Source of the DNA: an uncultured Erwinia sp.
GTDB taxonomy: Bacteria > Pseudomonadota > Gammaproteobacteria > Enterobacterales > Enterobacteriaceae
DNA: 64,000 nt
Reading direction: 5' to 3'
Assembly: GCA_946221915.1 (NCBI GenBank)
Contig: CAMIKG010000006.1
Coordinates: 62,001 to 126,000, forward strand
A model generated the notes under the pieces. That model made no database searches. It was not told where the DNA came from and was given only the letters and a program-made list of their open reading frames with translations. This document shows positions 18,529 through 27,835 of the stretch, piece after piece. The position numbers and the translations under genes are program-made. Every line of letters begins with the position of its first letter. Position 1 is the stretch's first letter.

Positions 18529-18828
18529 ATGGAACAAATCACCTTATCGTTTCCGGCCACGCGCACGCTGAACGGCAAAGCGCTGGCGGGCGTGGTGGGT
18601 TCTGGCGATCTGGAAGCGCTGTTTGTGGCGAACACTGACAGCACACTGCATGTCGCGATCACCACTTCGGTAGACAACAGCGAAGCGCGCTGGCGTGCGC
18701 TGTTTGACCGCTTAGCCACCCTCGGCAGCCTGCCGGGCGGCAACCTGACTATTCACGATTTTGGCGCGACGCCGGGCGTGGCGCGTATCCGTATCGAACA
18801 GGTATTTGAGGAGGCGAGCGATGCGTAA
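18529..18828 (+). CDS. mdcC: Malonate decarboxylase acyl carrier protein (delta subunit)
   Basis: 99 residues. It carries the 2'-(5''-phosphoribosyl)-3'-dephospho-CoA arm on which malonate is held and decarboxylated. Ser25 in V-V-G-S-G-D-L-E matches the attachment serine known for Klebsiella MdcC. Its end overlaps the start of mdcD by 8 bases. ATG 18529 follows GAGGACGTT. Confidence 0.96.
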   Translation: MEQITLSFPATRTLNGKALAGVVGSGDLEALFVANTDSTLHVAITTSVDNSEARWRALFDRLATLGSLPGGNLTIHDFGATPGVARIRIEQVFEEASDA

Positions 18829-19657
18829 CGACAGCAGCTTTATTGAGCTGAGAGCGCGCGACCGTGCGCGTCAGCTGCTGGATCAGGGCAGCTTCCGCGA
18901 ACTGCTCGATCCGTTTGCCGGTATTGTCTCACCGTGGCTGGGCGGCCAGGGCATTGTGCCGCAGGCCGACGATGGCATGGTGGTGGCGAAAGGCGCCATT
19001 AACGGTCAGCCAGCGGTAGTCATCGCCGTTGAGGGCGCATTCCAGGGCGGCAGTATGGGCGAAGTGTCCGGCGCGAAAATGGCGGCGGCGCTGGAGCTGG
19101 CGGCGGAAGACAACCGTAACGGCATCCCGACTCAGGCGGTACTGTGCCTGGAAACCGGCGGTGTGCGTCTGCAGGAGGCTAACCTCGGGCTGGCGGCGAT
19201 TGCCGATATTCATGCGGCAATTGTCGATCTGCGCCGTTATACCCCGGTGATCGGCGTGATTGCCGGTACTGTCGGCTGCTTTGGCGGCATGTCGATTGCC
19301 GCCGCGCTGTGCAGTTATCTGATCGTGACCCGTGAAGCGCGTCTGGGCCTCAACGGTCCGCAGGTTATCGAACAGGAAGCGGGCATTGATGAGTATGACT
19401 CACGCGACCGTCCGTTTATCTGGAGCATGACCGGCGGCGAAGTGCGCTACCAGAGTGGTCTGGTGGATGCGCTGGTCGGTGACGGCGTGCAGGCGGTGAA
19501 ACAGGCGGTGAATGACGCTATCGCCAAAGGCGTGCCAGCGAAACACCGTTCTGATAACTATGACTATTTCCTGCCGCGTCTGCAGGCGTTCGACACCCGC
19601 AAACAGGCGGATGCTGAGCAGATTAAACAGCTGTTTTCCGGGGAGGATCGCGCATGA
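18821..19657 (+). CDS. mdcD: Malonate decarboxylase beta subunit (decarboxylase component)
   Basis: 278 residues of the carboxyltransferase (crotonase-like) fold. With MdcE it decarboxylates malonyl-S-ACP to acetyl-S-ACP. The glycine-rich T-V-G-C-F-G-G-M-S-I-A-A and E-G-A-F-Q-G-G-S-M-G-E segments are the oxyanion-hole and active-site regions of the family. ATG 18821 was chosen because GAGGAG lies 8 nt upstream and the protein begins M-R-N-D-S-S as in relatives; earlier in-frame starts lie inside mdcC. Confidence 0.96.
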   Translation: MRNDSSFIELRARDRARQLLDQGSFRELLDPFAGIVSPWLGGQGIVPQADDGMVVAKGAINGQPAVVIAVEGAFQGGSMGEVSGAKMAAALELAAEDNRNGIPTQAVLCLETGGVRLQEANLGLAAIADIHAAIVDLRRYTPVIGVIAGTVGCFGGMSIAAALCSYLIVTREARLGLNGPQVIEQEAGIDEYDSRDRPFIWSMTGGEVRYQSGLVDALVGDGVQAVKQAVNDAIAKGVPAKHRSDNYDYFLPRLQAFDTRKQADAEQIKQLFSGEDRA

Positions 19658-20457
19658 GCCAGAATATCAGTCGTGGTGAACGCTGGCTGTCACTGTTAAC
19701 CCGCAATAGCGCACGTTTGCCGGGCCTGTGCCCGTCAGTGCAGGTGGTGGACAGCACTCTTGATGGCCTGCCTGCCCGCTTTATCGCCGTGGTGCCGGAT
19801 GCCAGCAACCACTACCCACGCGCCGCAGGCGGTGAAGTGGGTTTGCTGGAAGGCTGGACGCTGGCGAAAGTGGTTAACGAAACCGTGGCCGCCGACGCAG
19901 ATCGGGCGGAAAAACGCGTGATTGTCGCGGTGATTGATGTCCCGAGCCAGGCGTATGGCCGCCGTGAAGAGGCGTTTGGTATTCACCAGGCGCTGGCGGG
20001 CGCAGCGGGCGCCTATGCTAACGCGCGTCTTGCCGGGCATCCGGTGATTGGCCTGATTGTCGGCAAAGCGATGTCCGGCGCGTTTCTGGCGCACGGGTAT
20101 CAGGCTAACCAGCTGATCGCCTTCAACGACAATGGTGTGATGATCCACGCGATGGGCAAAGAGTCTGCCGCACGTATTACCCTGCGCAGTGTGGAAGCGC
20201 TGGAGAAACTGGCCGCCACGGTGCCGCCGATGGCCTATGACATCGCTAACTATCAGACCCTCGGCCTGCTGGATAACCTGCTGGACATTCCACAGCCGGA
20301 TCAGCCGACCGATCGCGACCTTCAGGTGGTGATCGATGCGCTGATTAACGCCGCCAGCCAGGCACGCCGCAGCGATCGCACGCTGCGCCACCGCCTGCGT
20401 GGCGACAACCGCCGCAGTTCCGCGCTGGTGCGCGAGCGCATGCGCGCGGAGTGGTAA
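19654..20457 (+). CDS. mdcE: Malonate decarboxylase gamma subunit (co-decarboxylase)
   Basis: 267 residues, partner of MdcD in the decarboxylase heterodimer. The start M-S-Q-N-I-S-R-G-E-R-W follows an ATGA overlap with the mdcD stop. Family features: D-V-P-S-Q-A-Y-G-R-R-E-E near residue 90 and G-K-A-M-S-G-A-F-L-A-H-G near 140. A strong hairpin follows the gene, before mdcF. Confidence 0.96.
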   Translation: MSQNISRGERWLSLLTRNSARLPGLCPSVQVVDSTLDGLPARFIAVVPDASNHYPRAAGGEVGLLEGWTLAKVVNETVAADADRAEKRVIVAVIDVPSQAYGRREEAFGIHQALAGAAGAYANARLAGHPVIGLIVGKAMSGAFLAHGYQANQLIAFNDNGVMIHAMGKESAARITLRSVEALEKLAATVPPMAYDIANYQTLGLLDNLLDIPQPDQPTDRDLQVVIDALINAASQARRSDRTLRHRLRGDNRRSSALVRERMRAEW

Positions 20458-20491
20458 CACCTTAAAAGACAGACCTGCAAGCTGTCGTGGC

Positions 20492-20515
20492 GACGGGCAT
20501 CAGCCGATGCCCGTC
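20492..20515 (+). terminator. Perfect hairpin between mdcE and mdcF
   Basis: Arms GACGGGCATC (20492-20501) and GATGCCCGTC (20506-20515), 10 bp with a 4-nt loop. No T-run follows, so it is more likely an mRNA-stability or partial-attenuation element that separates the enzyme genes from the transporter and maturation genes than a full terminator. Confidence 0.6.
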
Positions 20516-20589
20516 CCGAAACGGCTGACCAAAACTATAACGACATCGCGCCTGTGCTAAATCATAACTTAATGTTTCCAGGTGACTTT

Positions 20590-21549
20590 ATGACTTACGT
20601 AATCGTTCATGCCCTTGCGCCAATTTTTCTGATTATGCTGTTAGGCTTTTACGCCGGTAAGGCGAAGATGGTGGATAACCGCAACGTCTCGCTGCTGAAT
20701 ATTTTTGTCATGGACTTTGCGCTGCCTGCGGCACTGTTTGCCGCGACGGTGCAGACACCGTGGAGCGGCATTGTGCAGCAGTGGCCGCTGGTGGTGGTGC
20801 TGACGCTGGCGATGTGGCTGACGTTTGCCGCGATTTACTTTTTCTCTACCCGTATTTTGCATAAAACCCCGCAGGACGCGGCGGTGCTGACCCTGACGGT
20901 GGCGCTGCCCAACTATGCCGCGCTGGGCCTGCCGATCCTCAACAGCGTGCTGGGGGAAGGCCCGTCAACCTCGTTGTCGGTTGCCGTCTCGATTGCCTGC
21001 GGTTCAGTGCTGATGACGCCGTTCTGCCTGCTGATCCTCGAACGCGAAAAAGCGTTACAGGCGGGCAGCAGCAGCGGTGCAGGGCTGGCGATGCTGCCGG
21101 TACTGATGTGGCGCTCGGTCACTAAACCGATTGTCTGGGGACCGCTGCTCGGCGTGGTGTTCTCGGCGTTTGGTCTGCGTATGCCGGACCTGCTGCTGAC
21201 CTCGCTGAAACCGCTGGGCCTTGCCGCCACCGCTGCCGCGCTGTTCCTGACCGGCGTCATCCTCTCCGCCCGTCAGCTGAAAATTAACCGCGCAGTGATT
21301 ATCGGCAGCCTGATGACCATGCTGGTGCAGCCGTTTATCGCCTGGGGTGTGGTGCTGCTGCTGGGGGTGCACGGTTCACTGGCGATCACCGCGATTCTGA
21401 TGATTGCGCTTTCTGCAGGCTTCTTTGGCGTGGTGTTTGGCAACCGTTTTGGCGTGTCCTCGCCGGATGCGGAAGCAACATTGCTGATTAGCTCCGTGCT
21501 CTGTATTGTCACGCTGCCACTGTTTATTTCACTGACCGCAGGACTCTGA
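20590..21549 (+). CDS. mdcF: Malonate transporter, AEC family
   Basis: 319 residues with about ten hydrophobic segments, an auxin-efflux-carrier family transporter. In mdc clusters this protein is the proposed malonate importer. It begins M-T-Y-V-I-V-H-A-L-A-P-I-F; ATG 20590 was chosen over an in-frame GTG at 20554 because AGGTGA lies just upstream. G-L-P-I-L-N-S-V-L-G-E and S-A-G-F-F-G-V-V-F-G-N-R-F-G are typical of the family. Confidence 0.93.
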   Translation: MTYVIVHALAPIFLIMLLGFYAGKAKMVDNRNVSLLNIFVMDFALPAALFAATVQTPWSGIVQQWPLVVVLTLAMWLTFAAIYFFSTRILHKTPQDAAVLTLTVALPNYAALGLPILNSVLGEGPSTSLSVAVSIACGSVLMTPFCLLILEREKALQAGSSSGAGLAMLPVLMWRSVTKPIVWGPLLGVVFSAFGLRMPDLLLTSLKPLGLAATAAALFLTGVILSARQLKINRAVIIGSLMTMLVQPFIAWGVVLLLGVHGSLAITAILMIALSAGFFGVVFGNRFGVSSPDAEATLLISSVLCIVTLPLFISLTAGL

Positions 21550-21550
21550 T

Positions 21551-22162
21551 GTGATGACGCCACGCCCGCACGACCTGATCTGGCTTGATGCCGCCGATGC
21601 CCTGCAGGGCGAGCTGCCCGACTGGGTCAGCGCCCAGTGGCGCGCGGCGCTGCCGCTGGTGGTGCGGCGTGACAGCCATCCACAGGGATTGGTTGCGGTG
21701 GGCGTGCGCGGTATGCGCCGTGACCAGCGGGCGGCGGGCTGGGTTAACGCCGCCGCTATCCGCCGCCGGCGGTCGCCGGAAAGTCTGGCGGACGCCAGCC
21801 TGCTGCTGCGTTCGCCGTTTGTCTCGCAACAGCCAGTGCAGGCGGCGATCGTTATCGCGCAGCAGGCCTGGCCGTGGCAGTGGGGCATCACCGGCAGCTG
21901 CGGCTATGCGCTGGCGACAGAAGTGCCGGTGCTGCACAGCGCCAGCGATCTCGATCTGCTGATCCGTGCGCCGCAGCCGCTGGCGCGTGAGGCGCTGCTG
22001 CGCTGGCGCGATTGCCTCGCCGCGCTGCCGTGCCGTGCGGATACGCAGGTGGAAACACCGTCTGGCGCCTTTGCCCTGAACGAGTGGCTGCGCGATGGCA
22101 AAGCGATGCTGAAAACTCACCATGGACCGCTGCTGGTGCGCGATCCGTGGCAGACGCAATAA
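21551..22162 (+). CDS. mdcG: Phosphoribosyl-dephospho-CoA transferase (holo-ACP synthase of malonate decarboxylase)
   Basis: 203 residues. It transfers the MdcB product to Ser25 of MdcC. A nucleotidyltransferase-like S-A-S-D-L-D-L-L-I-R motif (about residues 135-144) holds the expected catalytic Asp pair. GTG 21551 or ATG 21554 could start translation, one or four bases after the mdcF stop. The first residues P-R-P-H-D-L-I-W-L match the family. Confidence 0.93.
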   Translation: MMTPRPHDLIWLDAADALQGELPDWVSAQWRAALPLVVRRDSHPQGLVAVGVRGMRRDQRAAGWVNAAAIRRRRSPESLADASLLLRSPFVSQQPVQAAIVIAQQAWPWQWGITGSCGYALATEVPVLHSASDLDLLIRAPQPLAREALLRWRDCLAALPCRADTQVETPSGAFALNEWLRDGKAMLKTHHGPLLVRDPWQTQ

Positions 22163-22220
22163 GCATCGCAGCAGCTCCGGGAAGACGGGGCTTATCTGTT
22201 TTTTCCAGCCAGGAGGCGTG

Positions 22221-23126
22221 ATGAGAAAAATTTTATTTACCTTTCCCGGTCAGGGTCCGCAGTATCCGGGGATGCTGCAGCAACTGCCTGACGGCGATGC
22301 GTGGCTGGCGCAGGCCAGCGACATTCTGGGTGAAGATGCCCGCCAGCTGGATACGGCGGCGGCGTTACAGCACACCCGTGCGGTACAGCTGAGCCTGCTG
22401 ATCAGCGGCGTGGCGTGGGCCAGCCATCTGGCGGCACAGCAGCTGACGCCGGATTTTGTCAGCGGGCTGTCGATTGGTGCTTTTCCTGCCGCGGTGGCGG
22501 CGGGCGCGCTGGATATCACTGATGCCCTGCGCCTGGTGGCGCTGCGCGGTGAGCTGATGGAGCAGGCCTATCCGCAGGGCTATGGTTTAACCGCGATTAT
22601 CGGTTTAACGCAATACCAGCTTGAACCGCTGCTGGGTGACAGCTTCCTGGCGAATATTAATGACCGGCTGCAGATGGTAGTGGCAGGCAGCGAACAGGCG
22701 ATGGCGGCAACGGCGCAGCGTGCGCTGGCGGCAGGCGCGCAGAAGGCGCAGCGGCTGGCGGTCAGCGTGCCGTCACACTGTGCCTTACTGCAGCAGGCTG
22801 CGGAAAAGCTGGCGGCGGCGTTCAGTTCGGTGAGCGTGAAACGTCCACGTGTCGCGTATCTCAGCGGCAGCACCGGGCGGGTGATCTGGCAGCCGGAACG
22901 CATCGTGCAGGATCTGGCTTTCAATATGGCGAATACCGTGCGCTGGCATGAGGCGATGGGCGCGGCCAATGAGCGTGATGTCGGGCTGGCGCTTGAGATG
23001 CCACCTGGCGCGGTGCTGACCGGGCTGACGCGTAAGACGCTGTGCCGTGGTGAAGCGCTGTCGCTGGAGCAGGGCGGTGTGGATCTGGCGCTCAAACTGG
23101 CGCAGCGGCTGCGCGTCTCAGCATGA
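22221..23126 (+). CDS. mdcH: Malonyl-CoA:ACP malonyltransferase of malonate decarboxylase
   Basis: 301 residues of the FabD/MdcH acyltransferase fold. It primes the system by moving malonyl groups from malonyl-CoA to MdcC. It begins F-T-F-P-G-Q-G-P-Q-Y-P-G-M. The nucleophile is Ser84 in G-L-S-I-G, and the catalytic His is in V-P-S-H-C-A-L-L (about residue 191). ATG 22221 follows AGGAGG; upstream in-frame starts fall in the mdcG end. Last gene of the operon. Confidence 0.95.
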   Translation: MRKILFTFPGQGPQYPGMLQQLPDGDAWLAQASDILGEDARQLDTAAALQHTRAVQLSLLISGVAWASHLAAQQLTPDFVSGLSIGAFPAAVAAGALDITDALRLVALRGELMEQAYPQGYGLTAIIGLTQYQLEPLLGDSFLANINDRLQMVVAGSEQAMAATAQRALAAGAQKAQRLAVSVPSHCALLQQAAEKLAAAFSSVSVKRPRVAYLSGSTGRVIWQPERIVQDLAFNMANTVRWHEAMGAANERDVGLALEMPPGAVLTGLTRKTLCRGEALSLEQGGVDLALKLAQRLRVSA

Positions 23127-23144
23127 CTGCGCGCCAGAACATGC

Positions 23145-23168
23145 ACGGCGGCGATTAAGCGCCGCCGT
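23145..23168. terminator. Hairpin between convergent mdcH and mdcR
   Basis: Arms ACGGCGGCG (23145-23153) and CGCCGCCGT (23160-23168) with an ATTAAG loop, between the two stops. It could stop transcription from either side, but no T-run is present. Confidence 0.55.
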
Positions 23169-23179
23169 ATGCGGGCAAA

Positions 23180-24124
23180 TCAGCCGCGTGGCGGTGCGAT
23201 ATGACCCACGCCGCTGTCGCGGCTATACATGCGGCCTTCCGCCACCAGCGCCAGCAGATTGGGGTCGTGCTCGCGGTTATTGTTAAACACGATGGCAATG
23301 GTTTGCCGCATCTGATACGGCTCGGCCAGCTTCATCAGCTGCAGTGAATTCTCATACACCTTTTTCATCCTGCCCGGCACCAGCGTAAAGCCGACGCCCG
23401 CCTGCACCAGACTCAGCAGCGAAAAGATATCGTTGACGCGCATGACGATGTCCGGCTCAAAACCGGCGACGTGAAAGGCTTCCTGAAAACCGTGGTAGGT
23501 GGCGAATCCCTCGGCCAGCGAAACAAATTTTTGCTGGCGGAAGTCGCGCAGATCCGCTTCGGCGTGAATATCCAGCTGTGAGCTGGCGGGGGCGGCGAGG
23601 AAGATATCATCTTCAAACAGCGGCAGTACCTGGTGGCGATGGCTATCAATCTGGCTGTCATTCACCGACAGCAGCACCGCATCCAGCTGGCCGTCTTCCA
23701 GTTTATCCAGCAGCATCTGATTGGACCCCATCATCAGCTCCAGTTCCAGATCGGGACGACGCAGCTTCATGCCCATCACCAGACGCGGCACGGTTTCCAG
23801 CGTCAGCGAATAGAGCGTGCCGATGCGCATCCGCCCCTGGCCGACGCCCGCGGTTTTTCGCGCCTCATCAATGCCGCGCGCCATGACATCGACCGCATCG
23901 AGACTGTGCTCCAGCAGGGTTTGCGCCGCCGGCAGCGGCAGCAGGTTGCGACCTTTATGGATAAACAGCGGGCAGCGCACGCTCTCTTCCAGCGTATGCA
24001 GGGCGCGATGCACGCTGACGCTGCTTAATCCCAGCATTTCAGCGGTGCGGGCGATATTGCCGTTGGCCATAAACGCGATAAAAATTTCCAGCTTGCGTAA
24101 GCTGATATCGGCATCAATTTTCAT
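23180..24124 (-). CDS. mdcR: LysR-type regulator of malonate catabolism
   Basis: 314 residues. The N-terminal winged helix-turn-helix (residues about 8-65; I-A-R-T-A-E-M-L-G-L-S-S-V-S-V-H-R-A) is followed by a LysR effector domain (about 95-300). It lies convergent to and 53 bp from mdcH, and the family regulator is normally placed beside the mdc genes. It probably activates mdcA in response to malonate; this is inferred from context. Confidence 0.88.
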   Translation of the reverse strand: MKIDADISLRKLEIFIAFMANGNIARTAEMLGLSSVSVHRALHTLEESVRCPLFIHKGRNLLPLPAAQTLLEHSLDAVDVMARGIDEARKTAGVGQGRMRIGTLYSLTLETVPRLVMGMKLRRPDLELELMMGSNQMLLDKLEDGQLDAVLLSVNDSQIDSHRHQVLPLFEDDIFLAAPASSQLDIHAEADLRDFRQQKFVSLAEGFATYHGFQEAFHVAGFEPDIVMRVNDIFSLLSLVQAGVGFTLVPGRMKKVYENSLQLMKLAEPYQMRQTIAIVFNNNREHDPNLLALVAEGRMYSRDSGVGHIAPPRG

Positions 24125-24343
24125 CCGCAGACCCTATGCCAAAAGTGGCGGAGTGTAAAGCGGTTACCCCTGTGTGAATCTTTTCCTGCCGCTGCCGATA
24201 ATGCCTGCATAACACTCGCGTTGCGGAATGATGTGGGTGGAGATTGTAATTTCAGTTTAATGCTGATTGACATATTCGCTATCATCTAAACCTGGGCCTG
24301 GGATGAGGTAAAACCAGGCTGTGTAACCGGGTAAAAAAATACA

Positions 24344-26818
24344 ATGAATGAGAATTCTGATGATGTGATGTATCGGCTGCTGGTGCAAAACGTAGTTGAT
24401 TACGCCATTTATATGCTGAAACCGGATGGCAGCGTCGCCAACTGGAACGCAGGCGCCCAGCGCGCCAAAGGCTATCGTGCAGACGAAATTGTGGGTAAGC
24501 ACTTCTCGCTGTTCTACAGCGTGCAGGACCGGATGGCCTATATTCCGGAAAACAATCTCAAACAGGCATTCCGCACGGGTCGATTTGAAGATGAGGGCTG
24601 GCGCTACCGTAAAGATGGCAGCGCTTTCTGGGCGCATGTGGTGATCGACGCCATCCATGATGACGATGGCAAACTGATTGGCTACGCCAAAATCACCCGC
24701 GACTGCACTGAGCAGCGACGTATCCAGCGTGAAAAAAGTGAAAATGAGCAGAAATTCCGCCTGCTGGTGGAAGGGGTTACCGACTACGCCATCTATATGC
24801 TCGACCCGCAGGGGCGGGTGGTGAACTGGAACACCGGCGCGCAGCGTGCGAAAGGTTATGTGGCGGACGAAATTGTCGGCCGCCACTTCTCGATCTTTTA
24901 CAGCGCGCAGGATCGCGCCAATAAGTTGCCGGAACATAATCTGTCGATAGCCCAGCAGACCGGACGCTTTGAAGATGAAGGCTGGCGCTATCGCAAAGAT
25001 GGCAGCGCCTTCTGGGCGCATGTGGTGATCGACGCCATCTATGACGATAACCGTAAACTGGTGGGCTACGCCAAAATCACCCGCGACGTCACCGAGCGCC
25101 GCGAGTATGAACAGCAGATTTTACGCGCGCGTGACCTGGCGGAAGCACACAGCACGGCGATGGATGCGCTGTCGAAATTCCTCGATACCATCATCACTAA
25201 TATCCCCTCCTGCGTGATTGTCGAAGATGCGATTTCGCGCGAAATCCTGCTGGTTAACCAGAAAGCGGAAACGCTGCTGGGCAGCAGTAAGACGCGGATG
25301 CAGGGCAAAAAACCCTATGAGTGCATGACGCCGGAGCTGAGTGACTATTTTAATAATCTGTCCGATGAAGCTCTGCGCGCAGAGGGCGTGCATACCAGCG
25401 AGCAGCTGCTGACCACCGCCAGCGGCACGCGCATTTTGCATACCCGGGCGCTGGTGGCGCGTGGCAATGATGCCCGTAAGCATTATCTGATCCTGATTGC
25501 CGAGGACGTGACCGATCAGCGTGAAGCGGATGCGCGCATTCACCATATGGCGCATCACGATAATCTGACCAGCCTGCCCAATCGCATCCTGTTCCGTCAG
25601 CGCATCAACGATGCGCTGCGCGAGGATTGCGAACACGGCAAGATGACCGGCACCCTGTGTCTGGATCTGGACAACTTTAAAAACGTCAATGATGCCCTGG
25701 GGCATCAGATCGGCGACGAGCTGCTGCGCGCGGTGGCGAAACGCCTGCGCAATACCTTGCGTGAAGAAGATACGCTGGCGCGCATTGGCGGCGATGAGTT
25801 CGCTATCGTGCTGCCTGGCCTGGCGAATCAGGCAGAGGCGGAAGCCGTGGCTGCACGGCTGATTGATATTATGCGTCCGCCAATCAATGTGGAGGGCAAC
25901 AATCTGACCGTCGGCCTGAGTATTGGTATTGCCATGGCCAGTGACGAATCGACGTCGCCGGAGCAGTTGCTGCGTGGCGCGGATATGGCGCTGTATGAAG
26001 CCAAGCGCAACGGGCGTAACCGCTTTGAGAACTTTACCCTTGAGCTGGATGCGCTGGCGCGCCGCCGCCGCATTGTCGAGAACGATCTGCGTGATGCTAT
26101 CACCAGCGGGCAGCTGAAACTCTATTATCAGCCGATCACCAATGGTGAACACCGGGAAATTATTGGCTATGAAGCGCTGATGCGCTGGCATCATCCGGCG
26201 CATGGCGTGATTATGCCGAGCGACTTTATTCCGATTGCGGAAGAAACCGGCCTGATCCACAGCCTCGGTGCGTTTGCGCTGTATGAGGCCTGCCGTGAAG
26301 CCACCAAATGGGCGCCGCAGCAGACGGTTTCCGTCAATTTGTCGCCCCTGCAGTTTAAAAACAGCATGCTGGTGTCGGTGATTGAATCGGCACTGAAGGA
26401 GTCGGGGCTGGAGCCGCAGCGTCTGGAACTGGAAATTACCGAATCGGTGTTGCTGGATGATGCTCATGGTAATTTGCAGACCCTGCGTCAGCTAAAAACC
26501 ATTGGCGTGCTGATTGCGCTGGACGATTTTGGCACCGGCTACTCTTCGCTGAGCTACCTGCGATCCTTCCCGTTCGACAAGATCAAAATTGATAAGTCGT
26601 TTATTAACGATATGCATGAAAGCCGCGAGGCGATGGCGATTATTCGCGCCATTACTGGCATGAGCCGGAGTCTGGATATTCAGATCACGGCGGAAGGGGT
26701 GGAGAGCGACGCGCAGTTTGAGCAGCTGCGTGCCGAGGGCTGTACGCTGTTCCAGGGTTATCTGTTTGGTAAACCACAGCCAGCGGAAACGCGGAAAAAA
26801 GTGCTCAATAACGACTGA
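24344..26818 (+). CDS. PAS-PAS-PAS-GGDEF-EAL cyclic-di-GMP protein
   Basis: 824 residues, no membrane segments. Two nearly identical PAS/PAC units occupy about residues 8-125 and 140-257 (both contain Y-A-I-Y-M-L, N-W-N-x-G-A-Q-R-A-K-G-Y and R-F-E-D-E-G-W-R-Y-R-K-D-G-S). A divergent third PAS spans about 280-395, GGDEF about 400-565 and EAL about 580-820. The cyclase motif R-I-G-G-D-E-F is intact and an RxxD inhibitory site (R-E-E-D) sits five residues before it. The EAL motif Y-E-A-L-M-R-W and D-D-F-G-T-G-Y-S are also intact. It could make and degrade c-di-GMP, with the PAS units sensing redox, light or a ligand. Transcribed alone and convergent with ftnA. Confidence 0.93.
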   Translation: MNENSDDVMYRLLVQNVVDYAIYMLKPDGSVANWNAGAQRAKGYRADEIVGKHFSLFYSVQDRMAYIPENNLKQAFRTGRFEDEGWRYRKDGSAFWAHVVIDAIHDDDGKLIGYAKITRDCTEQRRIQREKSENEQKFRLLVEGVTDYAIYMLDPQGRVVNWNTGAQRAKGYVADEIVGRHFSIFYSAQDRANKLPEHNLSIAQQTGRFEDEGWRYRKDGSAFWAHVVIDAIYDDNRKLVGYAKITRDVTERREYEQQILRARDLAEAHSTAMDALSKFLDTIITNIPSCVIVEDAISREILLVNQKAETLLGSSKTRMQGKKPYECMTPELSDYFNNLSDEALRAEGVHTSEQLLTTASGTRILHTRALVARGNDARKHYLILIAEDVTDQREADARIHHMAHHDNLTSLPNRILFRQRINDALREDCEHGKMTGTLCLDLDNFKNVNDALGHQIGDELLRAVAKRLRNTLREEDTLARIGGDEFAIVLPGLANQAEAEAVAARLIDIMRPPINVEGNNLTVGLSIGIAMASDESTSPEQLLRGADMALYEAKRNGRNRFENFTLELDALARRRRIVENDLRDAITSGQLKLYYQPITNGEHREIIGYEALMRWHHPAHGVIMPSDFIPIAEETGLIHSLGAFALYEACREATKWAPQQTVSVNLSPLQFKNSMLVSVIESALKESGLEPQRLELEITESVLLDDAHGNLQTLRQLKTIGVLIALDDFGTGYSSLSYLRSFPFDKIKIDKSFINDMHESREAMAIIRAITGMSRSLDIQITAEGVESDAQFEQLRAEGCTLFQGYLFGKPQPAETRKKVLNND

Positions 26819-26837
26819 TAAACTCAGCCACTAAAGC

Positions 26838-26856
26838 GGCCGGGCATTGCCCGGCC
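26838..26856. terminator. Hairpin between the GGDEF-EAL gene and ftnA
   Basis: GGCCGGGC (26838-26845), ATT loop, GCCCGGCC (26849-26856): a perfect 8-bp GC stem between two convergent stops. No T-run on either side. Confidence 0.55.
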
Positions 26857-26864
26857 AGTCGCTG

Positions 26865-27377
26865 TCAGGATGCAGCACCGTGAGTATCGCTACCCATCTT
26901 CGCCAGATCTTTATCAACGAAGAACAGGGCTTCACCGCTGTTGCCTACCAGCGCCAGTTTATCCAGCACTGATTTAAACAGCTTCTCTTCTTCATGCTGC
27001 TCTGCCACATACCACTGCAGGAAGTTGAAGGTGGAGTAATCTTTTGAAGTAATAGCGTGATGCGCCAGCTCGTTAATTTTGGCGGTGATCAGTTTTTCAT
27101 GCTCGTATGCCTGCTCTAACACTTCGTTTAACGAGTTAAAAGCGACTGGCGGTGCGGCAATAGAGCCGAGTACTGGCAGTGCGCCGGTATCGGATAAATA
27201 GTCGAACAGACGCTGCATATGCTGCATCTCTTCACGCGAGTGGCCTTTGAAAAATACCGTTGCGCCTTCGAAGCCTTTATCACTACACCATGCGCTCATC
27301 TGCAGATAGAGATTGGCGGAGAAAAATTCCAGGTTAAGCTGATCATTCAGCTTTGCGATCATATCTTTAGTCAGCAT
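26865..27377 (-). CDS. ftnA: Non-haem ferritin
   Basis: 170 residues (E. coli FtnA 165). The ferroxidase ligands are all in place: Glu17, Glu50, His53, Glu94, Gln127 and Glu130. The protein forms a 24-mer shell that oxidises and stores iron in the cytoplasm. Monocistronic; a strong AGCTGC-type leader precedes ATG 27377, and the 450-bp upstream region is AT-rich with one weak Fur-like site near 27526-27544. Confidence 0.96.
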   Translation of the reverse strand: MLTKDMIAKLNDQLNLEFFSANLYLQMSAWCSDKGFEGATVFFKGHSREEMQHMQRLFDYLSDTGALPVLGSIAAPPVAFNSLNEVLEQAYEHEKLITAKINELAHHAITSKDYSTFNFLQWYVAEQHEEEKLFKSVLDKLALVGNSGEALFFVDKDLAKMGSDTHGAAS

Positions 27378-27835
27378 AGCAGCTCCATTAAAGCTAATGG
27401 TGAGATTATTTTTTGTGTTGGTAAGCTGAATTATGCATCACTAAATATAAAAGCGGTATTTTTTTTACTAAAAAAAGTGAAATTTATCAGCTTGTTATTA
27501 ACTATAATTAATTCATTTGTTGAATGCTAGTGATTCTCATTTTTGCTCCGCTTTAATAAGCCGGATAATATCGGTTTAATTAACAGAAAATATTCAGGAA
27601 ATATTACCATAACTATTTTCGTCTTATCACCCATGGTCTGCTGACGCAGGCTCCTGTGTCCCGCCATAGTGCCTCTGCCCGCCGCATTGCACTAAAATGG
27701 TTAATGACATGATTAATTATTATTCGCATTAGTGAAGAAAGCAGGATATCACCCGGCACACCGCTTCTGGCATGGAAGATGCTTTGTTAACGATACGCGT
27801 TACGCGAATTATGGTTGCAGAGGGAAATTATCACT
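27378..27835. other. AT-rich divergent promoter region between ftnA and yjiH
   Basis: About 460 bp without a convincing gene. The half next to ftnA is strongly AT-rich. On the minus strand 27544-27526 reads AAAAATGAGAATCACTAGC, which matches the 19-bp Fur consensus at about 14 positions by eye. No clear promoter could be fixed. Confidence 0.4.

Noticed and set aside
25121..26467. Reverse-strand 448-codon open frame opposite the GGDEF-EAL gene
   Set aside because: Shadow of a well-supported gene on the other strand.
27526..27544. Fur box controlling ftnA
   Set aside because: About 14 of 19 matches by eye, but 150 bp from the start and in AT-rich DNA where such matches arise easily; kept only as a weak note.
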